From Cordilura impudica (Eukaryota > Arthropoda > Insecta > Diptera > Scathophagidae): 64,000 bases of DNA. How positions within the stretch are numbered: position 1 is the first letter of the stretch; each line of letters begins with the position of its first letter. The translations under genes and the position numbers were made by a program. Below the pieces are notes generated by a model. It searched no databases. It saw nothing but the letters and a program-made list of their open reading frames with translations, and had not been told where the DNA came from. This document shows positions 1 through 12,458 of the stretch, one piece after another. Location of the stretch: the NCBI GenBank assembly GCA_963682025.1, contig OY821518.1:36169059-36233058 (forward strand), in the 5' to 3' direction.

Positions 1-82
1 ATTAGAATCACATACATAGTTCAGTATTAATACTATTACACTGACGTGGTTTTTGCAAAAAAAATATAAAATTTGTGTGAAA

Positions 83-1104
83 ATGGTTAGAAATTCATCC
101 TGTACCCCAGATCTTCGGAAAATTATAATAAATATGCACAATAAAGGTAAAAACGTTTCTCAAATGCTAGAATTATTGGCAGATCCCGCAAAATCGTCCA
201 AAATGCATTAAAATATCAAAAAAAGCACGAAACTTGTGAAGCCGTCAGAAGAAAGCCGCGACCAAGAAAGACCTCTAGTGCTGAGGACAGATTAATAATT
301 TCTTATGCAAAGAAAAATCCCTTCACAGCATCTGCGGAAATTCAAAAAAATATTATGGAGGAACATAATATATCAATTTGCACAAAAACCATCCGCCGCA
401 GACTGAATGAAAGTAACTTAATTGGGTATGTAGCACAATACAAGCCTCTAGTTTCAAAAAAGAACCTTGCGGCTCGTCTCAAGTTCGCTAAAATGTATAA
501 ACAAAAGCCAATATCATTCTGGAAAAATGTTTTGTGGAGTGATGAATCAAAATTTAATCGATTTGGGTCGGACGGAAAGAAACATGTTTGGCGTCCCCTC
601 AAGCAAGACTTTAATCCTCGCTATACGGTGAAAACCATTAAACATGGAGATGGGTGTATAATGCTATGGGCAGCATTTACATGGCATGGAGTGGGCCCAA
701 TCGTTAAAATTGACTCTAAAATGGATCAACATTTATATAAACATATTTTAGAGAATCATATGATTCCATTCGCTGAAGAAAACTTGTGTGTCAAATGGGT
801 TTTTATACACGATAATGATCCCAAGCACACCTCGCGATTAGTAAAAAAATATTTGGAGGAGCAATCAGTTGATGTTTTGCCATGGCCAGCACAAAGTCCT
901 GATCTCAATCCAATTGAGAATTTATGGAATGATATTAAGAAAAAAGTTGAGCTTAAAAAACCAAAAAATCTCAACGAACTCTGGGAAGTGGTCCGTGCGG
1001 CATGATATGCTATATTATCAGCAAGATGTCAGTCACTGGTGGAAAGTATTCCAAGAAGATTAGAACTGGTGATCAAGCAAAAGGGCTACCCGACAAAATA
1101 TTAA
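83..1104 (+). pseudogene. Tc1-family transposase, broken (DD34E)
   Basis: Cut-and-paste transposase remnant. The N-terminus starts at the ATG at 83 (MVRNSSCTPDLRK) with a helix-turn-helix region, then shifts frame near 180: the downstream frame resumes with RSRKIVQNALKY. The long intact stretch runs from about 181 to 1002. The catalytic triad is visible: WSDES (first Asp), HDNDPKHTS (second Asp) and SPDLNPIENLW (Glu), with 34 residues between the last two, which is the Tc1 DD34E spacing. An in-frame TGA at 1003-1005 interrupts the C-terminus, which continues in the same frame as ARCQSLVESIPRRLEL to a TAA at 1102-1104. One frameshift plus one nonsense codon mean this copy cannot make transposase. 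Its left inverted repeat is not in the window. Confidence 0.93.
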
Positions 1105-1149
1105 AAAAAAAATTAATCCAAATGACGGATTTGATCCTCTTATATGGGG

Positions 1150-1371
1150 GTGGGCTAATTATGAGTCCAGTGAATTTTTTGATTTTTAAGTTTAAAGTAT
1201 CGTTTTTTGTTGTATTGTTTTTTAAGTTGTTTTTATTCAATACATCGCTTTAAGTATACCACAATGAATATTTGACAGTAATAAATTAATTTAAAAAAAA
1301 TTCTTTTAATAATGTTTTTTGGGGAAGAAAAATTGCATGGATTGGTGTGCTAATTATAAGACCACTACTGT
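1150..1371 (+). repeat. Right end of the Tc1 element with two direct repeats (IR/DR type)
   Basis: The outer end reads GTGCTAATTATAAGACCACT then ACTG, followed by TA at the expected Tc1 target dinucleotide; read inward this is CAGTAGTGGTCTTATAATTA, a normal Tc1 terminus. About 200 bp further in, at roughly 1153-1175, a diverged copy in the same orientation reads GGCTAATTATGAGTCCAGTG. Two direct repeats about 200 bp apart inside one terminus is the IR/DR layout known from several Tc1-like elements. The matching left end lies before base 1. Confidence 0.65.
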
Positions 1372-1379
1372 ATATAGAT

Positions 1380-4300
1380 TATTGCATTTCAATTCATTTT
1401 AATTTTTTAATTTCTATTTTTTATTTGTTATTTTTAATTTTTATTTTTGATTTTAGTTTTCATTTTTATTTTTACATATTATATTTTATTTTTTTATTTT
1501 TAATATTTTTTTATTTCTTATTTTCTATTTTTATTTTTGTATTTAGTTATTGTATTTTTATTTATTTTATTTTTTCTTATTTTTTTAAAATTTTTTTTTA
1601 TTTTTCTATTTTATTTTATTTTATTTTCTTTTCCTTTATTTTATTTTTTGATTTGATTTGGTTTTATTGAGGCTTTAGATGTCTTTTATAAAAGTTTCAA
1701 CAAACTATAATTTTATGTGAAAACTTAAAACTATATTGTATTATTTTAATATTATTAAAAATACGTGTATGCAACGTGCTTATACATAAAGTGAAAATTA
1801 AATGTTAAGAGTTTTACATTTATTGTATTTTTATTTATTTTATTTTATTTTATATTTTTTTTTATTTTATTTTATTTTTCTATTTTATTTTATTTTCCTT
1901 TATTTTATTTTATTTTATTTTATTTTATTTTATTTTATTTTATTTTAATTTATTTAATTTTTTTAATTTAATTTTTTTCTATTTTATTTTATTTATTTAT
2001 GTTTTTTATATTTTTTTTTATTTTTATTTTTATTTAAAAATTTTTTATTTTTATATATAATATTTTAATTTTTATTTCTATTTTATCACTTTTTCTTTTT
2101 TCTTTTTTATTTTTATTTTTATTTCTTTTTTGTTTTTTGTTTTTGATTTTCAATTTGTATTTCTACTTTATTTCATATTTTTTGTTTTATTTTATTTTGG
2201 TTTGTTTTATTTTATTTTATGTTATTTTAATTTATTTTATTTTATTTTATTTTATTTTATTATATTTTATATTAATTTATTTTATTTTATTTTAATTTAT
2301 TTTATTTTATTTTATTTTATTTTATTTTATTTTATTTTATCTGATTTTATTTGATTTGATTTGATTTTGTTTTATTTTTTTTTATTTTATTTTATTTTAT
2401 TTCAAATTTTTTGTTTTATTTTATTTTGTTTTGCTTTATTTTATTTTATTTTATTTTATTTTATTTTATTTTATTTTATTTTATTTTATTTTTTTTTATT
2501 TTATTTTATTTTATTTTATTTTATTTTATTTTATTTTATTTTATTTTATTTTATTTTACTTTATTTTATTTTATTATATTTTATATTAATTTATTTTATT
2601 TTATTTTATTTTATTTTATTTTATTTTATTTTATTTTATTTCATTTTATTTTATTTTATTTTATTTTATTTTATTTTATTTTATTTTATTTTATTTTATT
2701 CTATTTTATTTTATTTTATTTTAATTTATTTTAATTTATTTTATTTGTTTTTGATTTATTTTATTTTATTTATTTTATACTACTTAATTTTTTTAATTTT
2801 ATTTATTTTGATTTTATTGCTTTTTAATTTATTTTATTTTAAGTTATTTTTTAGTATAATTTAATGTTTAGTTTTATTCTATTCTTTTTAATTGGATTTA
2901 TTTTAAATATTTTTTCTATATTATTTAATTTTTTGTATCTTATTTATCTTTATTTTATTGCTTTTTAAAATATTTTATTTTATTTATTTAATTTTATTTT
3001 ATTTTTTTTATTTTATTTTATTTTTTTTTTACTTTATTTTACTTTATTTTATTTTATTTTAATTTATTTTATTTTATTTTATTTTATTTTACTTAACTTT
3101 ATTTTTATTTTATTTAATTTTTTATTTAATTTTACTTTATTTTATTTTAATTATTTTTTTTTTATTTTTAGTTTTTATTTTTAATTTTATTTTTAGTTTT
3201 TAATTTTTTATTTTTATGTTTTATTTATTATTTCTAAATTATTTTCTACTATTTTTTATTTTATTTTTATTTCTTATTTCTAATTTTTTGTATTTTATTT
3301 TTCATTTTCTAATTTTTATTTTCTTTTTATTTCTTTTTTTTTGTTTTATTTTATTTTATTGTTTTATTTTATTTTATTTTGTTTTATTTTATACTATATT
3401 TTTATTTTATTTTCTTTTATTTTATTTTCTTTTATTTTATTTTATTCCATTTTATTTTATTTTATTTTATTTTATTTTATTTTATTTTATTTTATTTTAT
3501 TTTATTTTATTTTATTTTATTTTATTTTATTTTATATTATTTTATTTTATTTAATTTTTTTATTTTAATTTAATTTTATTTTATTAATTTTTATTTTTAA
3601 TTTTTTATTTTTATATTTAATATTTTATTTTTTAATTCTAATTTTTCTTTTTGTTTTTTTTTATTTTCTAATTCCTTTTTTTATTTTATTTTTATTTCTT
3701 ATTTTTTGTATTTTGTTTTTTATTTTCAAATTTTTATTTTCTCTCTATTTCTTTTTTTTTTTTTGTTTTATTTTATTTTATTGTTTTATTTTATACTTTT
3801 TTATTTTATTCTATTTTTTATTTTATTTTCTTTTCTTTTATTTTATTTTGTTCTATTTTATTTTATTTTTTTATTTTATATAATTTATTTTAATTCAATT
3901 TTATTTATTTTATTTTTTTTTGTGTTTTTTTATTGTTTTTTGATTTTTTGTTTTTATGTTTAATATTTTAATTTTTATTTCCATCTTTTCACTTTTTCTT
4001 TTTTCTTTTTTATTTTTTATTTCTTTTTGTTTTTTGTTTTTGATTTTCAATTTTTATTTCTTCTTTATTCCTTATTTTATGTTTTATTTTATTTTGTTTT
4101 GTTTTATTTTATTTTATTTGATTTTATTTTATTTTATTTTATTTTATTTTATTTAATTTTATTTTATTCTACCTTATTTTATTTTAATTTATTTTATTTT
4201 ATTTGTTTTTGATTTATTTTATTTTATTTATTTTATACTACTTAATTTTTTTAATTTTATTTATTTTGATTTTATTGCTTTTTAATTTAATTTATTTTAA

Positions 4301-6292
4301 ATTATTTTTTTAGTATAATTTAATGTTTAGTTTCTGTTTATTTTTTTTTCTTTTTTTTTCTTTTTTGCTTTTTTTTTTATTTTAAATTTTTCTTTTTTCT
4401 TTTTTATTTCCTATATTTTGTTTTATTTTATTTTGTTTTATTTAATTTTATTTTACATTATTTTAATTTATTGTATTTAATATTATTTTATTTCAAATTA
4501 TTATATTTTATGTTTTTATTTTATTTTTATGTTATTTAATTTAGTTTTGTTCTATTTTATTTTATTACATTTTATTTTATCTTATTTTATTATAATTTAT
4601 TTTATTTTATTTTATTTTGTTTTATTTTATTTGATTTTGATTTATTTTATTTTATATAACTTAATTTTTTGATTTTTTTTTATTTTTATTTTACTGCTTT
4701 TTAATTTATTTTATTTTAAATTATTTTTTTTGTGATTATTTTTTAATGTTTAGTTTTATTTTATTCTTTTTTAATTGGTTTTGTTTTTAATAATTTTTTT
4801 ATATATTCTTTAAATTTTTGTATTTTATTTATTTATGGCTTTTTTAATTTATTTTATTTTATTTTATTTATTTATTTTAACTTATTTCATTTTGTTTTAT
4901 TCTATTTTGTTTTATTTTATTTTTTTATATTGTTTTATTTTATTTTATTTTATTTTATTTTATTTTATTTTATTTTATTTTATTTCATTTTAATTTGTTT
5001 TATTTTATTTAATTTTATTTTATTTGTATTTAATTTATTTTATTTTATTCCATTTTATTTTATTTTATTTGATTTTATTTTAACTTATTTTATATTATTT
5101 TATTTTGTTTTATTTTCTTTTTTTTATATTATTTTTATTTTATTTTATTTTATTTTATTTTATTTTATTTTATTTTATTTTATTTTATTTTATTTTATTT
5201 AATTTTATTTTATTCTACTTTATTTTATTTTAATTTATTTTATTTTATTTGTTTTTGATTTATTTTATTTATTTTATACTACTTAATTTTTTTAATTTTA
5301 TTTAATTTGATTTTATTGCTTTTTAATTTATTTTATTTTAAATTATTTTTTTTAGTATAATTTAATGTTTAATTTCTGTTTATTTTTTTTTCTTTTTTTG
5401 CTTTTTTTTTTATTTTAAATTTTCTTTTTTCTTTTTTATTTCCTATTTTTTGTTTTATTTTATTTTGTTATATTTAATTTTATTTTATATTATTTTAATT
5501 TATTGTATTTAATATTATTTTATTTAAAATTATTATATTTTATTTTTTTATTTTTTTTATTTTATTTTTATGTTATTTAATTTAGTTTTGTTCTATTTTA
5601 TTTTATTACATTTTATTTTATCTTATTTTATTATAATTTATTTTATTTTATTTTATTTTGTTTTATTTTATTTGATTTTGATTTATTTTATTTTATATAA
5701 CTTAATATTTTGAATTTTTTTTATTTTTATTTTACTGCTTTTTAATTTATTTTATTTTAAATTATTTTTTTTGTAATTATTTTTTAATGTTTAGTTTTAT
5801 TTTATTCTTTTTTAATTGGTTTTTTTTTAATAATTTTTTTATATATTCTTTAAATTTTTGTATTTTATTTATTTATGACTTTTTTAATTTATTTTATTTT
5901 ATTTTATTTTATTTATTTATTTTAACTTATTTCATTTTGTTTTTTCTATTTTGTTTTATTTTATTTTTTTATATTGTTTTATTTTATTTTATTTTATTTT
6001 AATTTGTTTTATTTTATTTAATTTTATTTTATTTGTATTTAATTTAATTTATTTTATTTTATTCCATTTTATTTTATTTAATTTGATTTATTTTAACTTA
6101 TTTTATATTATTTTATTTTGTTTTATTTTATTTTTTTATATTATTTTTATTTTATTTTATTTTATTTTATTTTATTTTATTTTATTTTATTTTTTTTATA
6201 TTATTTTATTTTATTTTATTTTATTTTATTTTATTTTATTTTATTTTATTTTATTTTATTTTATTTTATTTTATTTTATTTTATTTAATCGT
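1380..6292. repeat. TTTTA-type satellite/low-complexity block, 4.9 kb
   Basis: Nearly pure T and A on this strand, built from the pentamer ATTTT with drifting variants (TTTTG, TTTTC, TTTAAT). Perfect pentamer runs occur at about 2430-2570, 2590-2700, 3450-3540, 5130-5200 and 6140-6290. Less monotonous segments recur: TATACTACTTAATTTTTTTA occurs at about 2776, 4234 and 5275, and a block from about 4210 to 5250 is repeated at about 5250-6290. Long open frames rich in FYFILFYFI are artefacts of a 5-bp repeat that contains no stop codon; they are not genes. Confidence 0.95.
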
Positions 6293-6299
6293 ATTGTCT

Positions 6300-9213
6300 C
6301 TAATATAATTTTTAAAAAGCTTATTCAACTGTTTTTTCTTTGGTGGATTTTGGTAATTGAACTTTCGCCAACTTTCCAAATAGGTAAAGCACTGAAACCC
6401 TCAGCATTTATGAAATCCCATTACCTAATTATCTTTGATCGGTATTTTTCTATAACCTGAACCAACAATCGACGAAAATATAATACATTCTATTATTTTG
6501 CTTATAGAATAGTACTAAAAATTTATTGAATAAAAATTCGTCAAAATTTGTTTTATGTTATGAGTAAGTAATATATAAAGTCAATCTTTCGATTTTTTCC
6601 TAACCATCTTTTTCAGTGTAGATATATGTACTGATTCTATTGGATTGTCGGTAACTGTATGTGTATACGAAAAAACATTCACAGTCATACAATCTTATTA
6701 CAATATGAAAAGTATTCATTACACTCATGTTGCAAAATGAAAATACGAATGCAAAAAAATAAATAAAAAATTGGAAAAATAATAAAATTCATGTGAAAAG
6801 TAAAATCTGTCAAACTAAAAAAAAATGATCAAGGATTATTATGAAATGTTCAATATTCTATCAATAAGTGAACAGATTATTATTGCGTGCTCCTTAAAAT
6901 GATTTTCTTTGATTATAAATTTAAAATCTTAAGTATTTGAAAAAAATATATATAATTATTTATTTGTATGTAAAGGTATAAAAATATATATCTAGAAACC
7001 ATGTAAAACAATACTTTCAAGTTATAAGAAAATCCCCAAAGGATTACGGATATTTCCATTCACATGACGGGAAATATAGCATATACTATAATGGTTTAAA
7101 TCACATACAGACATAGAAAAGTAGAATAACTTTTGCTTTTATTTTTTTGTTCAAAAACACACCCATAACACAGTTACTGACTTCCGCTAAGTAAAAATAT
7201 AGGACAGTGGGCACTTCCTTATGACAATGACAAATGTGTCTAAAGAAATATAATAAAAAAAACAATGGTGAATTCAATTTGTACACTTTTTTATTTTCTA
7301 TTCCATTTTGTATAACTATTTGTTATATTGTCTATTGTGAACTACATTCAATTGATGTATGTGTATTTTGCAACAATTTTATTATCGAGTATCGATAAAC
7401 TTCAAAATAAAATATGTCCTTTCATTTTCTTATATTTGAAGCCTAAACTCTTTCTCTGTCTATCCCACTGTTAAGTGAAAACTAAAAATAATATTATAAA
7501 AGTTACAACCTATAGATTCTCAAATATTTTTATATGGCTGTAGTCTTTTGAATTATTTTTCTTTTAATAAATTGTACAGTTTGTTTTCGTGAGTTCAACA
7601 TAGATGCATGTTAAAAACAGAGTGTGTGTGGTATTGTTTCATTAGTGTGCACTGAAATACCCTTGAGTGCTGAACCAAGAAAAAGTGCAATTCTATGCTT
7701 TACGGGCATATAGATATTGTACTTTACTATTTACCAACCAGTATTTCATCTTAATTTTTTTTATCCACGCTGCAGTATAGGGGAAAAATGCATCATTTTT
7801 TTCAGTGCAGCGAGGGCGCTGTGCTGAGAAAAAATAGCATTTCCAGAAATGGGGAACACATAATATACGAGGTTTCGTGCTTTAATTTGGTAAGGGAAAA
7901 AGTAATAATCGTTCAAAATGTGCAAATATTTGGAACTGTTCATTTTATAATTCACGAAATACGACCGTTAAAAAGTAGTCAACCTCCAATTTCAGTTTAG
8001 ATATCGCCTTTAATGTAACAAAGGAATTCAATTTTGATTTTTTTCTTGACAATTGCCAAAAGTTATAATGATATGTAAATTGGGAAAATATGTAAAAAAG
8101 AAATAAATTGAGTTGTGGCTTAGATTATGGCGAATATGTTTTAAATATAGATGCCATATTTTAAGAGCAGGAAGTTTATTATTTTATTATTTATTATTTT
8201 ATAACTTGGAAGCGGATGAAGTATAAAAAGATAATTCTTTAAAATGCATTTTTTTAAATATTTTTAGATATATTTTTTTTTTTAAATTTCATAGATTTAA
8301 ATTTCAAACTTAATAAACAACAATTAGGAAAATTATAGTCGAACTAGACCAGGTGTGCCCAACAAGTCGATCACGATCTACAAGGCGATCGGCAAGAAAT
8401 TTTAACTTAAATTTAAAATTTATTTTACCTTATTGATTTTTTGGAATACAAATTAGAAGGTTTCTAATGTAGTTTAAAAGTAAAAATAGAAAAAATAGTA
8501 AAAGTTTCTTACAAGTTAATTTTCTGCCACCGACGTTCGTCGGCACAATTATTTTGACAAATTTTTCTCTTTATTATAGGTGATTTTTCGTTCAACCGCA
8601 TGAGATATTTACGAAAAAAAAGTTTGTCTATTACTTTCTGCTCTTTTTTTCTGCTGATAAGAATGAGAGCAGACAGCAACTTTCGTTTGGGTATAAGCAT
8701 TTTGATTGACATGCACATGTTTTCAGTTTTCACACATATTCTTTGCTAAACTTGTGAACTAAACTTCTTATAATTAATTTTTGGTACTTCAGTTATAATT
8801 TTGATTGTTTCACATCAAAAACAAAGAAATCTTTTAATTAGGAAGAAGTTCCCCTCATCCTTATCCTTTATTAATTTTATTTGCCTGCTGATCTGAGAAT
8901 GTTCATATCTGATGATACATTTATATGGGTATTATAAAAGGTGGGTCTAGATCAAGTATTTTTGGTAGTTACGAATATCAGAGGAAACTCATTAAACTCT
9001 CACCTACTAGTGGTGCAGGGTGTAAATGGAAGCAAAATATTAATTCAATTTGGACTGAAGTACATAATTTCAAAAACTCAGTCAATTAATTAATTTATTT
9101 CTTTAATTTTCAAGTTTCAAGTTAGATTTTCAGTACTCAAACACTAAAGTCGCAACAGCAATCATGAGGTTTGCTGACTTGACCATAAACAGCTATATGA
9201 CCTATTTGTAGAA
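6300..9213. other. AT-rich non-coding stretch, no feature recognised
   Basis: No open frame looks like a protein and I see no exact inverted-repeat element. A short piece near 8346-8396 (GTGTGCCCAACAAGTCGATC) resembles the end of a hAT-type element, but no partner end was found. Confidence 0.6.
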
Positions 9214-9638
9214 TCTATAGTATCAATAGCCAAGGCGATTTCTTGCGACCTATGTAACTTGGTAGTTTTACCCCGACTTTGACCAAACACACTTCATTTG
9301 AAAGGTATTGATTTTAAGCTGTGCAACACATTTACAGCTTTTTTCGTTTTTACATTTTTTTTGAGTAAAATGCATTAAAATTTGCTACTTACACATACAA
9401 GAAATAACAAAATGATGTGTGTGTGTTTACTAAATTTGTTATTGTGTTGTATACGAAAAGCCCTGTGTTGAATTGAAAATTAATTTTGGACATAAACCCA
9501 TAACGATAATAACGCAATCGATATTTAAAAAGTGTTTAATAGTGAATTGGCTAAAATTGATTAGCATGTTTTTAGTGTCTCATAAAATATTTTATTAAAT
9601 GAAAAAATAAAATTTCCCTCGAGGCTGGGCTCCATTAG
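9214..9638 (+). mobile_element. Non-autonomous Helitron (family H1), diverged
   Basis: Starts A|TCTATAGTATCAATAGCC and ends CTCGAGGCTGGGCTCCATTAG|T. Family H1 has canonical Helitron hallmarks: 5'-TC, 3'-CTRR, insertion between A and T, and a CTCGAA/TTCGAG hairpin about 12 bp before the 3' end. This copy has a degraded hairpin. No coding sequence. Confidence 0.75.
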
Positions 9639-9870
9639 TATTGATAAAGTTTTTGATTTAAGTGTTCTAAGGTTTTCATTTATTAAAAGTAAAGATCGAA
9701 AATAAGATTCTTACTTTGAATTTGGAACAATAGAAAATATTATGTTTCCGAATTATTCCGTGTTTTATATGACAAAATGGTTATATAATTTTGAAGCTTA
9801 AATTTTCTTTTATGGTGGTATTTTTAGTGAACAGATTTGTTATTTCTAACTTTAGATATAGTGTAAACAG

Positions 9871-10670
9871 AACAAGTAAGAAACTTATAGTCGGTCTTGA
9901 CCGGCTTTACGATACCCTATACCATGCGTTTAGAGACCCTTTCTCTCAGGCCCAACTAACTGGATATAGAAAATAAGCATAAACCATATTTGAGTGGGAT
10001 TTTTATTAATTTTTTGGCTGCAGATATGAAAAAGTTCATATCGCATGCCATATCTATATGAGAACTAGGCCCAAAAATGGACCGATCCTGACAGTGTTTG
10101 GTAAAGTCTCTTGTATTTTGCAAAAATATATACAAGCAAAATTTGAAAAGAATCCGTGCAATATTTTTGTTTTTTGATAGATTTAAGTGAAGAGCGGGAA
10201 GCAGCTCTATATGGGACCTATGACTAAGAGTTGTCCAATAGGGATCATTTTTGGACTACTGATTAATGGATGTAATATATACATACAAACCCAATTTGAC
10301 TAAGATTTGTATGATAATTTGGATCTTATGGCAATATATGTTGATTTCGTAGGGGTCATTTGATGGGGGCTAGGTCTTAACATCGACCGATTCTCACCAA
10401 TTTCAACAGCTTTCATCCCATGGCCGATAAAAGATTCTGTACCAAATTTCATCAAAATAGATTCATATTTACGACCTGCAGTTTGATTACAAGCTTTACA
10501 TGGACGCACAGACGGACGGACGGACGGACGGACATCGTTAAATCGAATCAGATAGTGATTCTGATTCGATCGGTATAATTAAAGATGGGTGTAGGTCAAA
10601 TATTTTGGTTGTTACAAACAGCAGCGCAAAGTCATTACACCCAAACCACATAGTGGTATAGGGTATAAAA
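9871..10670 (+). mobile_element. Family A1 mini-me/Helentron-like repeat, complete copy
   Basis: A full ~800-bp unit. It starts ACAAGTAAG, followed by a diverged form of the palindrome that is perfect in other copies (GTCGGTCTAGACCGAC). Then comes TACCCTATACCATG, matched at the far end by the inverted TGGTATAGGGTATA. An internal GGAC tetranucleotide tract (about six units near 10510) is followed by a hairpin with 10-bp stem ATCGAATCAG/CTGATTCGAT. A GTCY-type tract plus short inverted ends is the layout described for dipteran mini-me and Helentron-associated elements; assignment is by structure only. No coding capacity. Confidence 0.7.
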
Positions 10671-11384
10671 ACAAATGATGCAGATTTTTATACCCTCCAC
10701 CCCAGTGTGCAGAGGGTGTATATAAGTTTGTCATTCCGTTTTAATAATAATTAGAAAAAATTTTTGAACACATAAAATATAAATATTTGTGAACCTTAGA
10801 ACAAGCGGAGTTGATAAAGCGATTTCCGTCTGTCTGGCTGTCCGTCTGTCCGTCTTAGTAAATCACGATGACGGCTTCAGTCGGGCAGCTAGGGCCCTCG
10901 TTGGCATAAAAAATGATTCAGTAGCGTCCTGAGCATTTTGGTGTTGACAATTGTTCAAATCGGTTGATTAGGTCCCGAGAATTTAATGAAGAAGTAAAAG
11001 TCTTAAAAATATATGATGCTGTTCTTGTCACGATCACGCACTCAATAGGATAACCCGGGTACACATTTTTAGTGAGAATGATTGACTAGCATCGTGAGAA
11101 GTTTTCTGTTTGAAAAATCTTGAAAATTGGTTTAAGAGGTCCCGAGAAATCACTGAAGAAGTAAAAAAAATTTAAAAAAATATATGTTTCTGTATTGTTC
11201 TTGTGGTTATTCTAAATGTTGTATTATTGTCTTAGCGGTACTTGTTGTTTTGTGGTCGTTGTGGTAATAATGTAATAAAAAGTAACCCTTTGTAAATTTT
11301 TTATCAACTCTGATATAAAAATTTTAAAGTTTCTATTGTTTTGGCCACACTAAAAAAATTCGTTAGATGATATATGTCATCGCC

Positions 11385-11886
11385 ACGGCAAAGGGGTTAA
11401 AAATCAATCCAAAATGTTGTCGACAAGCAAAGAAGAAGACACTAATGCCGTTTCCTTTTCTGAAAAAAAATGTCGCATTTTATTTGCACTTTTTTCGAAA
11501 AGTGTATTTTTTATATATTATAAATTAAGAGCAACCTTAGTTTATTCATCAATTGAAAGGTCTCAAAGTTGAGCGCTCGTAAATCGCAAAAATTTTAACT
11601 ATTGACTTCTTTCAGGTCATAGTATGAGAATATTTCCACATTGTTCCCCTTTTTTTTTTTGAATATTTTCACCCCATGACTTCAAAGAGGTTAATAATCA
11701 AAATTTTTGCATTTTATGAACATAGCACTTTGAGACCTTTCGATTGATGTATAAAATTAGATTACTCTTAATTTAGAATATATAAAAAATACACTTTCCG
11801 AAAAAAGTGCAAATAAAATGACAAATTTTTTGTCAGAAAAGAAAACGGCATAAGAGTTAATGCTCGTATAAAGGGAGTAAAAATTC
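11385..11886 (+). repeat. Family B fragment split by a MITE
   Basis: GGGTTAAAAATCAATCCAAA at the left and GAGTTAATGCTCGTATAAAGGGAGTAAAA at the right (11854 on) match the 3' half of the short family B element at 61425-61712. They are separated only by the MITE at 11446-11850; removing it and one TAA restores a continuous family B sequence. Confidence 0.7.
11446..11850. mobile_element. MITE with ~175-bp inverted repeats and TAA target duplication
   Basis: 405 bp. The termini are TGCCGTTTCCTTTTCTG and its inverted counterpart CAGAAAAGAAAACGGCA. Similarity of the arms extends about 175 bp inward, so most of the element is inverted repeat. TAA flanks both ends (11443-11445 and 11851-11853). A three-base TAA/TTA duplication is the PIF/Harbinger signature. 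The uninterrupted relative at 61680 (GACACTATGAGTTAA) shows the empty site. No coding sequence. Confidence 0.8.
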
Positions 11887-12081
11887 ACCAACATCTGAAG
11901 CAAATAATGCTAAACTACCTGTTGTTTGTAGAAAAAACAATATAAATTTACCAAAAAAAAAATTTTTTTTTATGAATTTATTAAAAAAATAAAACACACA
12001 GCAATAACTTGTGATGTTGTATTTTGTGTGTGTAATATTTACATATACATACATATATTAAGTTATAAAATAATATACGTA

Positions 12082-12458
12082 CTAGCAGATTCCAGCCCTC
12101 GAGATTCGGGCGCAAATTCTAGGAAATTTCATTTTTTCATTAAATAAAGACCCTAAAAGTATGCTAATCAATTATAGGCAATTTACAAATCAACACAAAA
12201 AACAAACACATTTTTATTACAAGCACATTAACAGATTTAATAAACACACACATAGCATTGTATAATTTTATGTATGTCTTAGTAGCAACTTTAAATGCGA
12301 TTTACTCAAAATAAAGGAAAAAATTTAAAAATCTGTAAATCTGCAAAACAGCTAAAAAGAAATACCTTTCAAATAATATACGTTTGGTCAAAATCGGGAT
12401 AAAACGGTAGAACAAAACATCAGTCACAAGAAATCGCCTAGCCTACTAATATTATAGA
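12082..12458 (-). mobile_element. Non-autonomous Helitron H1
   Basis: On the minus strand it runs from A|TCTATAATATTAGTAGGC to GGCTGGAATCTGCTAG|T, with the terminal hairpin about 12 bp before CTAG. About 377 bp, non-coding. It lies inside the A2 element at 10686-14270. Confidence 0.85.

Noticed and set aside
1347..6460. Long open frames rich in Phe, Ile, Leu and Tyr (up to 169 codons)
   Set aside because: Pure consequence of the TTTTA pentamer, which has no stop in these frames; composition and periodicity match the repeat exactly.
8346..8396. hAT-type terminus (GTGTGCCCAACAAGTCGATC)
   Set aside because: No inverted partner or 8-bp duplication found nearby.
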